A stretch of 64,000 bases of DNA from Physella acuta (lineage: Eukaryota; Mollusca; Gastropoda; Physidae). Numbering within the stretch: the stretch's first letter is position 1; every line of letters begins with the position of its first letter. The stretch is from assembly GCF_028476545.1 (NCBI RefSeq), contig NW_026731675.1, positions 124,001 through 188,000 of the forward strand, in the 5' to 3' direction. Of this stretch, positions 47,001 to 60,380 are shown in pieces. Made by a program: the position numbers and the translations under genes. The notes beneath the pieces were generated by a model. That model did not search any database and was not told the DNA's origin. It saw only the letters and a list, made by a program, of their open reading frames with translations.

Positions 47001-48381
47001 AAATTAGACTAGATAGCTTACTTTTTCTTTTTGAGTTCTGTAATGTACTTGCAAAGTTTGTTGATAACTTGCACTTTACTCCGTTTCACAGTTTGTCTCA
47101 TTTTGACAATCTGTGATAAGTAGAAAAGACATCTGAGAATAACTATTGAAATCTCACTAAACTGAGAGTGCCACAACTAATGGGGGTTTAAACCAAATCA
47201 GATAATGATTACTGTAAGCTTTTTAAAAGGTATAGATTTAGTATCTAAAAAAAAACTATACAGGTAAAAATATTAATTATACATATGCTGCTTGTTGTGC
47301 TAAAACTGGGAGACCACAAATTATAGTAGGCCTAATTAATATTAATAATATACAGTTTGTCTTCTTTTAGTGAGTATTTTGAAATGGACATACATACAGC
47401 AGATATTGGTAGATTTTGTATAAAACATCCAAACAATTATTGTTAGGTAAAACCACGATATAGCATCGGAAATTATCTGGTAATGTTTGTTAAGTTTCGG
47501 TAACATTCGTTACTCTAAACCATAGTTTATTTGACCGTTGAAATAATAATAGAGTCAAGTGCATTAAATTAATGTATTAACGTAATTTAATGTTTAATTG
47601 ACAAAAAATTAGCAACAATTAGTAAATCTAAATATTATTAATAAAGTCGAATGTAGAAATTAATGTTTTTTTTAAGAAACACAGAAAAAAACCTGCACAA
47701 GATTTGCGACAACTAGCTCTAGTTCTGTTAGTAAAATAAGACCATTAGATTTACTAAAGTTAAAAGTAGTAAGAAGAACAATAACAATGTTGAGTAGCAG
47801 CAATAATTAGCACATACACTTAAAATTTAAAATAATTAGAAATACAAAATAATTAGCAAAACAGTATTTAAAATACAACTAAAATCAATCCTTGCACTTG
47901 CACATTTTAAACATTAGGCCTAGGTATTAAAAATATTAAATAATATGGCGGAAAATAAATGATGGTTTACAGAATTTCCAGTGGTTTCTGGAACGCTCGA
48001 CAGACTACGCCATGGTTTTACTGTTTTTTACTGCTGTACAGTTCCGGTATAATAACCGATGCTATATCATGATTTTACCTATTTTTATATGAAGCAAAAA
48101 ACAGGAGGGTTGCTGCAGCGGTGGTTTGACCGTGCACTTATAATATTTAATATTAATAATGTATTATCTAATCTAGGCTAAACTAAGTAAAAGTAGGCCT
48201 ACATTACATAATAATTAATAGGCCTAAATAATTAAATAAATAATAAAGTTTTTTAAAAATTAAAAATTTCAATTTGGACTTTGTTGAAATGCAGAGAAAA
48301 GCCAACCTTGTTGTTCAGGGCCATCATGTCAATAGATGCCGTTTTGGCAAAATCAATACTTCTAGAATCCATGATTGTCAT
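44019..48381 (-). CDS. SRFBP1: SRFBP1 / BUD22-family protein (7 exons)
   Basis: Exons in transcript order: 48381-48307, 47110-47022, 46806-46734, 46529-46461, 46300-44787, 44596-44553, 44128-44019; 1974 nt, 657 residues, phases continuous. The N-terminus is a basic coiled-coil-like region typical of BUD22/SRFBP1 ([32 protein letters not shown]), followed by [16 protein letters not shown]. The large exon 5 codes a long acidic Ser/Asp/Glu-rich stretch with short repeats (DIEHDLS type), then a nuclear, basic Arg-Gly-rich segment ([19 protein letters not shown]). The last exon ends with [17 protein letters not shown] and [10 protein letters not shown], the diagnostic C-terminus of SRFBP1. The family includes yeast Bud22 (small-subunit ribosome biogenesis) and vertebrate SRFBP1 (serum response factor binding). 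It is longer than human SRFBP1, mostly in the acidic region. Two in-frame start codons exist (48381 and 48372). Intron 4 has a GC donor. Confidence 0.93.
46455..46460 (-). promoter_or_regulatory. GC-AG intron donor in SRFBP1 intron 4
   Basis: Exon 4 ends AAG and the intron begins GCAAGT on the minus strand. Phase and protein alignment (FAEVSK then LSLLAGPR) require this junction, and no GT donor lies nearby. AG|GCAAGT is the standard strong context of the rare GC-AG class of U2 introns. All other SRFBP1 introns begin GT. Confidence 0.8.
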
Positions 48382-48686
48382 TTGCTGGTATATCTAATAC
48401 TAATACTCTTTGCCTTGATATTTAATATAAATTATAAGTAGATCTAGATCTAGCTCTATTAGCTACACTCCAAGTACATAAATTAAAACACGACTCCAAA
48501 ATTGATAATGCTTCCACCTGAAAAAAAAACATTACAGTGATCTCCCTTTTAGGATGTAAAGGTTAGATATTTCTTTTTCACTTTTTTAATGATTTATATC
48601 TTTCCAATAATTAGAAACAAAACAAAATACGATTTTATGTCAATATAATTTTTTTTTATTAAATCAAATGTCTGAAATAAGTAAGA

Positions 48687-49689
48687 CAGTAGCGTACGCA
48701 GGGGGGAGCAGGGGGAGCAGCCGCTCCCCCTCTGGCCATTTTTAGCAAAGTGGCGCCTTTTTGGAAACTTTTTAAACTCAAAGTTTTAAACATTGATATT
48801 TGTTAAAAAATTATCTTTGGTAGGCACATTTGAAACGTAAATCTCTGTGAATATTGTTCTTGCAATTATCAGTAAAAGGTGTGCGAGCAATACAGTGATC
48901 TAACCCATACCTTCTCATTATGTAAAAAAAATTATCTTTAAAGAACACTAAAAGTCAGTAGCTAATTAAAAAGTACATCATCTGAAATGTAAGACCGATA
49001 TTATAGTTAAATGTAGGCTATTATTCCGAATCTATTACTAATGAATATAAAAGCTGGCTTTTATACCAACTCTGATTTAAAAAACTTTCATTATGCTGTA
49101 AAAGTTTAGCATTTATGATGACAATATATTTAATTCTGATTGTAGATAAAATATTTTTGTAAAAACGAAGTGTTAAATTACTTTATTAGATTCTTAAGTA
49201 ATTATTGATTTGTTTTGATATTTATAATAAAAATATAATAAAAAATAATAAAAAATAAAAAATATAATAAAATATGTAGACATGGGACGGAGTGGTCTAG
49301 CGGTAGAGAGCTGGACTGCTAACCCGTAAGTATCGAGTTCGAATCCGGGTTCTAGTCAGTAGACCGTCCCCGAGTCCACCCAACTCTGATGGGTACCTAA
49401 CTCACGTTAGGGAAAGTAAAGGCGGCTGGGCATAGTGCTGACCACACTATCTCTTCATATGCCGAGGTCACAGAAACAAATGAACTCTACTTCACTTGCC
49501 CCATAGACCGTAAGGTTTGAAAGGGAAACTTTACTTTTTTTTTTTTATGTAGACATATACATATATATTAAGATATTGATTATTTCCAATTTTTGATAGT
49601 CTTAATAGATGTCCCAGGAATTATTATGCATTTTTTTTACAAGGATTACGAAACAGATTATGCCGTTTATTGTTTTTGGTTCTAGTGTG

Positions 49690-49760
<71 letters not shown>

Positions 49761-49874
49761 TTAGTATGAAACCATTTTTTTTTGTTTCATCGGCCTACAT
49801 TGTGTTTTTTTTTTAATTTCTTCAGAGTGCTAATTTAAATTTATTTTACATCATATCGAAGAAATATCTATGTA

Positions 49875-49939
<65 letters not shown>

Positions 49940-50020
49940 TTATATAGAAGATATTACTAATTCGGCGCCTTTTTTTGCTATTTCCGCTCCCCCTACACCG
50001 AAAACCTGGATACGCCTCTG
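48687..50020. mobile_element. Non-autonomous hAT-like element, 1334 bp, with a nested SINE
   Basis: Left end CAGTAGCGTACGCAGG and right end CCTGGATACGCCTCTG are imperfect inverted repeats, and similarity continues inward for about 70 bp (GGGGGAGC, GGCGCC blocks in inverse order). An exact 8-bp target duplication AAGTAAGA flanks it (48679-48686 and 50021-50028). No transposase reading frame is present. The interior is AT-rich, holds two TA microsatellites (about 49691-49758 and 49881-49938) and an intact SINE at 49284-49545, which must be the younger insertion. Confidence 0.85.
49284..49545 (+). mobile_element. tRNA-derived SINE, intact, 262 bp
   Basis: The head is tRNA-like: A box TGGTCTAGCGGTAGAGAGC, an anticodon-loop-like GACTGCTAACC and B box GAGTTCGAATCCGG. 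The body carries GTTAGGGAAAGTAAAGG, CTGACCACACTATC and GAACTCTACTTCA, followed by a T-rich tail. An 11-bp target duplication TATGTAGACAT flanks it (49273-49283 and 49546-49556), typical of LINE-mobilised SINEs. It is nested in the hAT-like element 48687-50020 and is the reference copy for the family in this window. Confidence 0.9.
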
Positions 50021-51599
50021 AAGTAAGAGTACACTTTTCTGTTGGTATATCTTTTAGGGTCGGAGTTTTAGCCAGGTTTAGCAGCTTTGGTGAACTTTTA
50101 CAAGTTTTATTTATATTGTATGCAGTTAAAATAAAAAATTTAAAATGCAAAGTAGGCCTACACAGGAAAGCGAGTTGTTTTTTTGAGCTTAAATTTTAAC
50201 TATGATGTGCTGTCTTTGATTTAGATTAACATTTTTATGAGTTATCAGAAATATCTGTAGTGCTTAGTTTGTCTTATGACACAAGGATTTAAGACAGCTT
50301 AAACAGCAAGTAAAGCAGAAAAAAACACTATTTAGGCATGTAACAAATATAATAAAAACTCACTGGATATTTTTATTGGCACATTAATAGTTTATTTGCG
50401 CACTTTATTCACTGTTATTCCATGAGAAAGGTGGTAAATTTAGTATTTATAAACCAATAAAATACTCAAGCCAATATAGTAAGGAGAATAAGATTAGTAT
50501 TAGTTATTTAAATAAATATACATCATGAAAAGTGTAACTTAAAATCACAAATAATTTCTAGATCAACAAAACTGTATCAAGTAATAGATTAATTTAGAAA
50601 TAATTAACAATATTTTCTTTAAATAAACAGCCTTTTGTTTTTGAATGGCCTATATTAAACAAATATTTGTTAAACACATTTTATTAAACTGTATGCAATG
50701 CGCATTATGGCAATAAAATAAATAAAAACTACACACTTCAAGTCCATTTATCTGTAAAAAATGAAACAAAACCAAAAAAGCTATGCCATTTAAAAAAATA
50801 TATAAATACTGTCCTCGATGCATATCTGTAGATAATACCAGTTCAGAGAATTAAACAATCAAAATAGTAAGTTAATAGTCGTCTAGTAATAACAAGGCAT
50901 AATGGAGCAAAGTTAAGTACAATTTAATGACCTAGACAATAACCCTGTGTATATATCCTGATATGGGTTGTTAAAACTCAAACTGACGTTCCATTTTGGA
51001 CACATTTGCAATAGATAAAAATACACATAAAAACTGCAAAAATATTTGCATAATCATAAAATGTCACATTTTATCACCTATGTCATTAGAATCTTTGTTA
51101 ACGTGATTTATAAATATGTGTAGCATATTATAGAGAATTGGTATTTCAGTGGACTTTTTTCTGATCCTCATTTTACAAATCTACACTTATGGAAAATGTG
51201 GGTCTAATAATGAGAAATGTATGGTTAAAATGCATTTATACATTAAGTTGCAACAAAAACACATTAACCATATACTAGTACAGTCTTCTTTTACTTGATA
51301 TAGAAATTCCAGAAAATTTTATTAGATATAAAAAAAAATACCGAAACTTTAACTAGCTATAAAAATATCAGAAAATTTGTAACACTTTTTCAAACATAAT
51401 AAAAATAATAAGTACATTGAAAAATATGCTGTTTGGGTAAAGCAGCTATTCATGTCAAGATAACAAGATTTATTGTTAAAAGATCATAGCTGCCTTAACT
51501 TCCAGAAACACAATTTTTGCACATACAAACACACAACACCAATAAATCTAATATGCCATTAAATATTGCCTTCCCAAACAAAGAACTAATTACATGTAA

Positions 51600-51819
51600 G
51601 GGGTGGTCCAGAAAACGTCTTACTCCTAAAGGAGGGGTGATTACACTTTTGTGAGAATTTGTGATGAGAAAAGGTGGGTGGATTCAAATGATGTGATGTC
51701 ACAATTTTGAATTTGAAAAAGTAAATTTTGAAACTGACATTTTGTGACCATGTGTGATGATGGGAGGGGTGTAAGGTAAAAACAGAGCCAAAAAAGTATC
51801 TCATTAATGGACAACCACT
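51600..51819. mobile_element. Decayed copy of the GGGGTCATCC MITE family
   Basis: It starts GGGGTGGTCCAGAAAACG and ends TTAATGGACAACC, with internal GTGATGAG/GTGTGATGATGGGAGGGG blocks recognisable from the other two copies. The ends and the CRE palindromes have decayed, so this copy is older. Confidence 0.55.
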
Positions 51820-52697
51820 TACAAAGCAAATAGTTTTATCAAATCAACAGTTAAAGCTGGTTTTTTTTCTTTGTTAACAATTGTTTGAGCAGAAAACACC
51901 AACAAAATGGGGGGAGGGGGTACACTTCTTTTAAAGTGCTCTAATACACTGGTTGCTATTTGACAATTTTTGTTTTTTCTGATATTTCAATATAAAATAT
52001 TGCTAAATTAAACAGCAAAATTTTAAAATTATTTATTTTTTAATGCATATAATAAATGTTAACATTACTTTGACATCTGAGAATTGTTTCATTGGAACAA
52101 TCAACATTTTTAAAGCCCAAATTTTCAATTACAAGTTCCAATATTTTTTTATTTCATTAAACTTATACGGGACATTTTTCCCAGACAGATAATAAAATTA
52201 CAAGCAAGTAAAACAAAGGGCAGGGAGTAAACAAACCACAACCTGGTGGAACACTGGCTACAGTAATCAAAAGTCACGTCCAGTCTTTTTTTTAACTATC
52301 TCCACACTAGTCTGTCAATAGTAGTTTAATAAATATTTGCTAAATATTAAAACAATATGTGCTGCTTTGGAGACTTTGTTTCTTGGAATATTTGTTAAAT
52401 GTTTTTGGACATTTAAAAAAAAAAATCACAATGTCATCTATCATTTCTATGTTCTATTACTTATTTTTATTGCACTGATTCCTGGGACAGTATTCTGATG
52501 CTCACCGTTTCAAATGGCACTAAAATTTTATGTCATTTGCGCATTCACTTTTCACAGTCACGGGTACAAAGTGTAAATATAATAAACTCCAATTCTTTTT
52601 CATTAGCATTATATATTTGTCAAAGAAGCAGTTGAAAAAAAAAATCCTGTGTAATGAGTGTCAAAATAATAAACCCATATTAAAAGAGCTATAATTC

Positions 52698-55600
52698 TTA
52701 CAACTTGGAGGAGAGAAATTTGGACAAATCAGCAGTTGTTAATGGACTGTATGTATGTTTCTCATTGTCCAGATAGTAGAGAGGGTCTTTGACTTGATTC
52801 AAGTCAAAACCTTCACTGACCAGTTCCACCTTCCTCTGCTTGAATGTGTTGGTCAAGACAGCTGCATCCAAAACCCGTAGGAACAATGGTCTGGCATATG
52901 TTGGAAGCTCCTGACAAACATGGTCGTACAGTTCTTTCAGCTCTCCCTCACCTAGCTTCAAGCCCTCCTTTAATGTAATAGCTACCATACCCGCTCTCCC
53001 ATCATGGCCTGAAAACAAATGTTTCACTGTTAAACTATGTTACTTAACTGAGGCTATGACTTTTAAAAAGCAGACAAATTTTTTTTTTTTTAGCAATTTC
53101 CAAAAATAACATACCAACACATAAATAGAAAAATACTACATTAAGCCAAAGAACTACCTGGAATAGTTACACCATACACGTTAGCATCATTTACAAAGGA
53201 AACAGATGTTATCATATTGGCCAGCTCTGTGGTTGACACATTCTCACCTTTCCACCTATCACAGGAAATTAACACAGATAAAAATTATATTATAGCAACA
53301 ACATCCAGGAATGAGACAAATTTCTGGCCATGTACTTTTACCTCATGTTTGGAATTTTTTAAATTTTGTTGCTGTAATGAAGATATACCATTTTGGGTTT
53401 TGTTAAAATTGTATGTTTGTGCCACTGCTTATTTTGGATTCTGTTTTATAGGCTTTATTAGGTGAAATATGTAGTTACATTTTAATTAACTTTAAAATTT
53501 CACTCTCAGTTTTTGAAAGAGTTATGCCATTTTGCATAATGTAATATGATCAATTAAGATAGTGGTTTGATGTGAAAAGGTTAACCTAATTAAAATAGTT
53601 AAAATAATTAATAATTTGGGCAGAATTTTAGTGAATAGTTAAATAATATAAATAATTATATACAAGTAAATATGTATATAATTAAATTATATGAATTATT
53701 ATATACAAGTAAATTTGTATATATTTTTCTGTGTAGTGGGACATTTCAACTAAATATTATACAAAGCACTAAAATCACTCAATAATACTAGCCAACAAAT
53801 AATAAAACAATTGCCATAATGATAGAAAATGTTCACCTGAATGTATCACCAATTCTATCATGGAAATATAAAAAGTAATTTTTGTCTAGTGTGAAAACGT
53901 CCCCATAGTTGAACCACAAATCCCCTTTGGTGAAGGCATCTCTAACTAGCTTTTTTTCATTAGCTTCGTTAGAACTGCGGTACACATTTAGCGATCCTTC
54001 TTTCATAATTTCTTCTGGAACTTTGGCTATAAACAGACCAGGTTCCCCTGAAATTAGGCAATAAAAGGAGAGATGTTTGATGAATAAAACTAAACTTTTG
54101 CTTTACTAGTAGAAAAACATAAGATTACACATATGAATTTGGTGATTACCCTTTTATTAACACATATAGCCTCACATGCTTAGAAGCTCAAAAACAATTA
54201 CTCTCATTCGAACTTTAAGAAAAATTTAACAATGCATTATATTTTTTTTAAAAAGAAAATTATTACAGTAAACAGCAAGTAATTTAATCATCAAAGGTTT
54301 AAATTTGTCCTCTTACCAATGCCAACTTTTATACAGCGTCCATTTTTATCTCGTATTGGCATAGCTGTTGTAAAATCAAACTTCACTAACTCCTTGGGAG
54401 CTGGATCTAGCTTGTTCTGAAGAAATTAAACTTTAATAATGAGAAACATAATCTTGAAATTAGTTTGTTAAAATCTGGTAATACAGACAAAACAACATAA
54501 GTACATTTTATTGCAATATTTAATGCAATTAGGTTCAGAAAATCAATGCAGAAAAAAGTTCCAAATGAAACCTAGTAAAAAAGATGATTTTATACAACAA
54601 ATGTTTAAAATTTCGCATCAGGTTCTATAATGTCTAACATGTTACCAGAAAAGGTGAGAGTCTGCCTATAGCTCCTGTTACATTGGACATGTTAATTAAC
54701 ATTGTAACTCCTTCTGTTGCACCAAAAAACTCCGCGATCAATGGCAGTTTAAAACGTTTCTGAACATCAAGCCAAATGTCTTTTCTAAGTCCATTACCAA
54801 ACACAGCCCTTATTTTATGGGATGATTCAAAGTCACTCTAAAATAAAATAATAAAGGATGCTTAAATAATTAAGTTTACAAAATCATGATTGTACTTATC
54901 AAGCCAAAGATGTTAGCATACAGTAAGACACTGCTTAGTATCACCTTAAGTTTTTACCTAAAACAGTGAAACTTAATAATGAAACTAAGCCAACAGAATA
55001 ATTAATGTGATTGCAAATCATGAATAGTAAGTCTTAATCACAAAGATTTTGAAGAATTATGACTTAAGTTATAAAACATTGTAATTAAAAAACTAAACAT
55101 ATTGATATAACGCTTTTTTAAAATTTGATCTAAGTAATTAATATTGTAAATGTTGTTTCAATAACTAACTTATGAACTTTGTAAGCTGCTGCTTTGGATG
55201 AAATCACTTAACAACGATGAAACAGCTATTAATTATTTACACTGATTACTAAATTATTTTACTTTTCCAATTTCAAGCAAAACAAAATAATTGCCCATGC
55301 TGCCACCACTCACTAAGGCAGTGCTTTAAAAAATTAATTCTTCTCGAAAGCAACTGCCCTAATGAAGTAATAAAGAACAATAAATATGAGATGAAAAATA
55401 GAGATAGAAAAACTATGAGAACAGGTCAACCTTTTCAACTAAGGTTTACTTGACATCCAATTAAAAAACCTACATGTTAAACAAAGTCTTACTGTAAATT
55501 TATATTTTCTTATTTTATATTTGGCAAACTAAGTCTTACTGTAAAGTTATATTTTCTTATTTATATTAGGCAACAACAACAAAAAAAGTTCACCTACTGG

Positions 55601-58600
55601 TGGTTGAGATAACAAATATCTGAACAACTCTCCAATGTACTGGAACACTGTGACATTGTACCGACAAACATCTGACCAAAAATTACTGGCAGAAAATTTT
55701 CTTCTCAATATTATGGTGGCTCCTGAAAATTGTTTAATTCATGTAAAAAATAGGTTATATTGTAATTCTAATGTTTCAATACACTTTATGTTGTTTGAGA
55801 TTACTTTAAACAATGTCATTTTTAAGTTTAGCAGCATTAAATATAGAATACCTGAAATAAGTGCTCCATACAATGCTAAACCCTTAAATAAAAATACCTG
55901 TCAAAATAGCTCCATATAATGCTATGCCTCCTCCTGAACTGTGGTAGAGTGGAAGTACTACATATAAATTATCATCAGCAGAGAGGTCTACAAACAATAA
56001 GCAACATCCAATGCCTATTGATTTACCATGGTTGATTATTGCTGGCTTTGGGTTCCCTACACAAAAAAAGCATCTAACACATTCAACAGCGTTAAAACAT
56101 CAGTCGTAAGTGCTTTATGATTACATAACTCAAGTTAAATAAATTATCAGAGCAGTTTGGGAAGAGAACAAAATATGTGATTTGTATCAAGCAATATAGT
56201 CATTTATTTCATGGGCTTTAAGATAGACAAAATGAATAAAGTTTAAACACATCTATAAAACAATAAAGTATAAAAGAAATTTTAAAAGAAAAGCAAAAAA
56301 ATCAAAACAATAAAGAATTATATGTACAGTTGCATAAAATACTGCAACCTTTATTGCAATTTAAACATGCAATACATCAGCTATGTCTAAATGAAGTAGA
56401 GATATGTGAAATGGTCCATCTCAAATAACCCAAAACCAACCTAGTGTATACAAGTGTTACTGGAAATAATAGCAGTGTTATACAAAAAGCTAAATAAGTG
56501 TCAAACAATGCTGCTAAAACAACCACCTCTGGTTTATCATATCACCTCATTACGCTGTTGAAATAAAAAGTACATTTACACACAGGATCAGATGATTCCT
56601 TTTAAATTTTTTTTTTTATTAAACATGGCATGGTATATTTTTTAAACTGTGACAATTCTTCAACCAATGTATAAGTTTAATCAATTAACCCTCCTGACCA
56701 AAGTTGCAGTAGAGTTCAGAATGTAATTTTCATCTTATTATGAGGGGCTTGTGTTGTCCAACCATGTTCACCAAGCCTACTGCATTGTGTGCTAATCTGA
56801 GTGGACTATCCCATAATAAATGTATACCACAATATTTATATTCAAAACTGTAAAAATACCTGTAGTGCCAGATGTGTAGATATAGCAGCAGATGTCCTCT
56901 AGTGTAATGCTTTGTCTGACCAGTGGACTGATAGGCAAAGGTAGTGTTTTGGCTAACAGTGGATCCAGGGAGTGGAGGCCATGAGGGGCGGGTAATGTGT
57001 CCAGACCTTGTACATACACTTGCAATTCGCCCAGGCTGTCTACTACATCTATCACTGCCTCTAGCATGCCATCTCCTTTAAAATTAGTCAGGAATTAGTC
57101 TAGTCATTTTTTGTAATCATCCACTTAGTGAAAAATATCAATTTTATTAGGACACAAAATATATAACTAAATCATTTCTAACTTGGTTAATTGAGGTGCT
57201 GTAGTATTTAAATTACTTTATAAATTTAAAAATGTAGATGTAATATTACCTGGGCCAACAATTAGATATTTTGGATCTGCTGCTAAAATGCTGTGAATAA
57301 GTGGGTGCATTCTGAGGTTGAAGTTGATTTTAGCCACAGTAATTCCCAGCTTTTGCAATCCTGTAAACACATGAATACAAATTGGTTCAAATTTTATTGA
57401 GAATGATGTGTCTGTTGTACAATAGAATAAGTATACTACATTTTTGGGATGCTATGGTCAGATGGAAGAGTACATGACTGTCAACCCTATAGCCTTGAGT
57501 TCACATCCAGATTCACACTATGGAAAGTAAAGGTCACTGGGTACAGAGGAACTGACCACACTATTTCTATTTACACTGATGCCACAGAAATACATGAACT
57601 CTACTCCATCTGCCAAATGAGAAATCAGATCTTAAAGGAACTTCAAACAAAATAAAAACATACATTACAAGATTAATCAGGAAACAAATAACTTAATAAC
57701 TTGGTCTTTCTCCACAGTAATTCTTCCATAATAAGATATAGTAAACAATGACAAACAAACATTACAAACTGCATTTTTTTTAAAAATTAATACTTAGAAG
57801 GACAAACTCATATTTTTTTATCATCCAAATTCAGGTGACACCATGATGTTATCTCAACTGGACTGTATTTGTCCTACCCTTTCTAGGTGGCTACTGATCA
57901 AATATATTAATACTAACAAAATTATTTGCATGGTGAGTAGTGTTAAGAGCTAAGAGTCAGAATGATTAACAACTAGACCTAGACATTGTGATGGGGGGTT
58001 TCATATATATTATATAATTATATCTTCTCTATATCTTTTCTATATTCTGATCTGCTACTATTCATACGACAACTATTATACTTGTGAGTAGGACGGGAAT
58101 CACTCTTATGTTCCGCAGACACTAATTAACAAAAGTCAACCACTTCGTTTATGAAAAGAACACTAACTTTATTAACACACACTTATTTGCACAATATCAA
58201 AGAATACATCCGTCTCCTACAATTACTAACCCCCAACTAACGTTACTGCCGTGGTCTACGTCCTTGGTACATTGTCGCGTCATGCTCATGTCACATTCGC
58301 GCCACAAATATTGTATTCAACATGCGCACAATACTCTCGCACCAAATCGTCTACAGTCAAGTTCGCACCGTCCTTTGTAACCTCTACTAGTCGTCTAATT
58401 CTTTATATCTACGCTATGACAGACATGGTTGCCTGGTACCTTAAATATTCTTACCCAAAAAAGTCCAAATGAAAGATGGTTCATTCTGAATCATAATAGC
58501 TACACAATCACGTGGTTTTAGTCCCCATGACTTAGCTATGTTGGCAATTTTACAAGCCATTTGGTCAACAAATTCATAGGTGTAGATGTTATCCTCATAG

Positions 58601-58815
58601 ATAATAAAAGGCTTTTTTGGTGTGTCCACTACAAGCTTCTCAAACTTATCAATTAGAAGTGATGACATAGCTGATTCTCTTTGTTTCATTACTTTACCGC
58701 CAGCTTTTAACAGTTTAAGGTCATGGCCAATCCATGGGAACATTGTCTTCCATGCAACTACACCAGCGCTGGCGGTTCCAACCGATCCTATAAGAACTTT
58801 TTCGTAAAATTTCAT
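52698..58815 (-). CDS. SLC27A2-like: SLC27/FATP very-long-chain acyl-CoA synthetase (10 exons)
   Basis: Exons in transcript order: 58815-58455, 57360-57250, 57075-56860, 56056-55898, 55722-55598, 54837-54646, 54416-54317, 54047-53837, 53255-53158, 53008-52698; 1884 nt, 627 residues, the usual family length. SLC27 proteins activate long and very long fatty acids to acyl-CoA with ATP and promote their uptake; they sit in ER, peroxisome or plasma membrane. Residues 7-25 form a probable membrane segment. The AMP-binding P-loop [12 protein letters not shown] lies at 222-233, split by an intron. Further signatures are [27 protein letters not shown], and the FATP motif [20 protein letters not shown]. 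The C-terminal half ([26 protein letters not shown]) resembles the FATP2/FATP6 group more than FATP1/4, by memory only. A possible 5' UTR acceptor lies at 58928/58929. A candidate poly(A) hexamer on the minus strand is at 52466-52471. The exon 4 donor is duplicated. Confidence 0.95.
55840..55937 (-). repeat. Duplicated exon end plus donor, SLC27 exon 4
   Basis: On the minus strand exon 4 ends GGAGCTATTTTGACAG|GTATTT at 55898. Forty-six bases further on, a second diverged copy reads GGAGCACTTATTTCAG|GTATTC, ending at 55852, preceded by TTAGCATTGTATGGAGC matching the exonic TAGCATTATATGGAGC. This is a tandem duplication of about 46 bp across the 5' splice site. The second donor is intact but would shift the frame. 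Confidence 0.75.
57446..57652 (+). mobile_element. SINE copy, diverged
   Basis: It shares ATGGTCAGATGGAAGAG, GAGTTCACATCC, GGAAAGTAAAGG, CTGACCACACTATT and CATGAACTCTACTCCATC with the family, but lacks part of the middle. It lies in intron 1 of the SLC27 gene, on the strand opposite to that gene. Confidence 0.7.
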
Positions 58816-60335
58816 TTTCTTGAGGAGATATTATGCCAAGATGTGTATAGTTATTGTAAGTTTTAGTAAGCATCAGAAAAAAAACAATGAAGCTAGAGAT
58901 GAACCATTTTCAAGTTTCCTTTCAGAACCTGTAAAATTATAAATAAATTTGTTTTAAAATGAATTAAATATTACAGTTGAAAAACAGTTAAATGTATGGC
59001 AACAAATTCTATTAAACTTATTATAATAACTTAATAAGTATATTATTATAATGTTTACACAATGGTAAATGCTTATACAATATTAAACAAGTGATCTTAT
59101 AGCACTAATCAAGTAAAAATTTTATAAATAATGTATAGGCCTACACATATAAAAAAAATTAATAAAAATTATTACATTTACTTGAGAGCTGAATACAGCA
59201 TGAAAGTAATTTTAATAAAAAATGAGAAAAAAATGAAAAATCAATAGCAATCGTAATAAATGTGTCCTCTCCCTGAATACTACCCACTTTAACATAGTCT
59301 GAAGTTTAAGCTGAACTAAATTAGTTGCTTGTAGGAGGGGTAAAGGTTTAACTTTAAAGATCTAGGTTCTAGATATTATTTTGACAAGTCACCAGTCTGA
59401 ATCCTAGGATACAGTGATAGCATTGCTAACAAAAACCAGTAAAACTTTACTAAAACTATTGCCCAAAGCCAAGCTATCTAATCTACTAACTAGATTAGGT
59501 TAATTTATTTAATTTAAGTTTACTGACACAAGCCCCACAAACTTTTTATAATCACTGCACTGAACTTGAACCCAATACTGCCAACAGTGATGATACATTC
59601 AATTTGAATAATTTACATAACCTATGACCTAGATTTACATGTTCAATTGTAAAATAAACTTCAGCAACTAGTTACTTAAGTTACTAGTCCATCATCATAG
59701 TTTATAGGCCTTTAATTAGATTATGTGCCATTATCTGCGAGTTGATTGAGCCAAATCTAAATTAATAGTTACAAATAGCACTTGTGTTACAGTTACTGAG
59801 TTACAGTTGTCAGTTACCCAGTGACTTGAAACTACTTTTACTACAGTACAGTACTACTAACTACAGGCTGTGCCACCCCCTTCCTCTCTTTCCCGTACAA
59901 AACTATTGACTAATTGAAATGAATACTATGACAATGTGCTGTGTCCAGTAAATTATATAAAGCATGTTACCATTCAATATGCAATCCGTGCATAATTAAA
60001 TAAAACCATGAATCAATATTCAACACTCACTTTGTTCAGAAAACTCCTAGTCTAACTAACTAGCCTGTGATGTACAGAGTACACTGACCTATTTTGGATT
60101 CGGAGTGGTCTCCCATTCCTTTTGGGAAAAAAATATTACGTTTCACCTTTTATGTTTTATTATTTTAAAATCTAAAATTTGTTTAAGAAATTAGACTTCT
60201 ATAAGTAGGAATATATATATTTTTTAGTTCACCATATTGTTCTCAAATAAGGTTTATTCCCATTGGAGTGTCAGCTGGTTTACTACTAATTACTAGTGGT
60301 AATATAAAACACATTAAATGAATAATATCAAGCAT

Positions 60336-60380
60336 GCATACATCCATTAAGTTATCAGGTTGGTAATAAGTCAGCAGTAT
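60336..60380. repeat. Segment repeated at 62927-62975
   Basis: Starting TGCATACATCCATTAAG and running through TTATCAGGTTG, 28 bases are identical to 62927-62954, and the following bases (AATAAGTCAGCAG against AATAAGTCAACAG) remain alike. Possibly a leftover of local duplication or an unrecognised dispersed repeat. Confidence 0.75.

Larger units (their letters stand above)
48382..52697. other. Intergenic between SRFBP1 and SLC27
   Basis: No gene seen. It contains the hAT-like element with its nested SINE, and the decayed MITE 51600-51819. The first 300 bases upstream of the SRFBP1 start should include its promoter; a possible 5' UTR acceptor on the minus strand (TTTTTTTCAG|GTGGAAGC) lies near 48517. 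Confidence 0.55.

Noticed and set aside
49284-49357. Functional tRNA gene with GCT-like anticodon
   Set aside because: The head is tRNA-like, but it continues into a SINE body with a T-rich tail and target duplications, and relatives occur elsewhere in the window.
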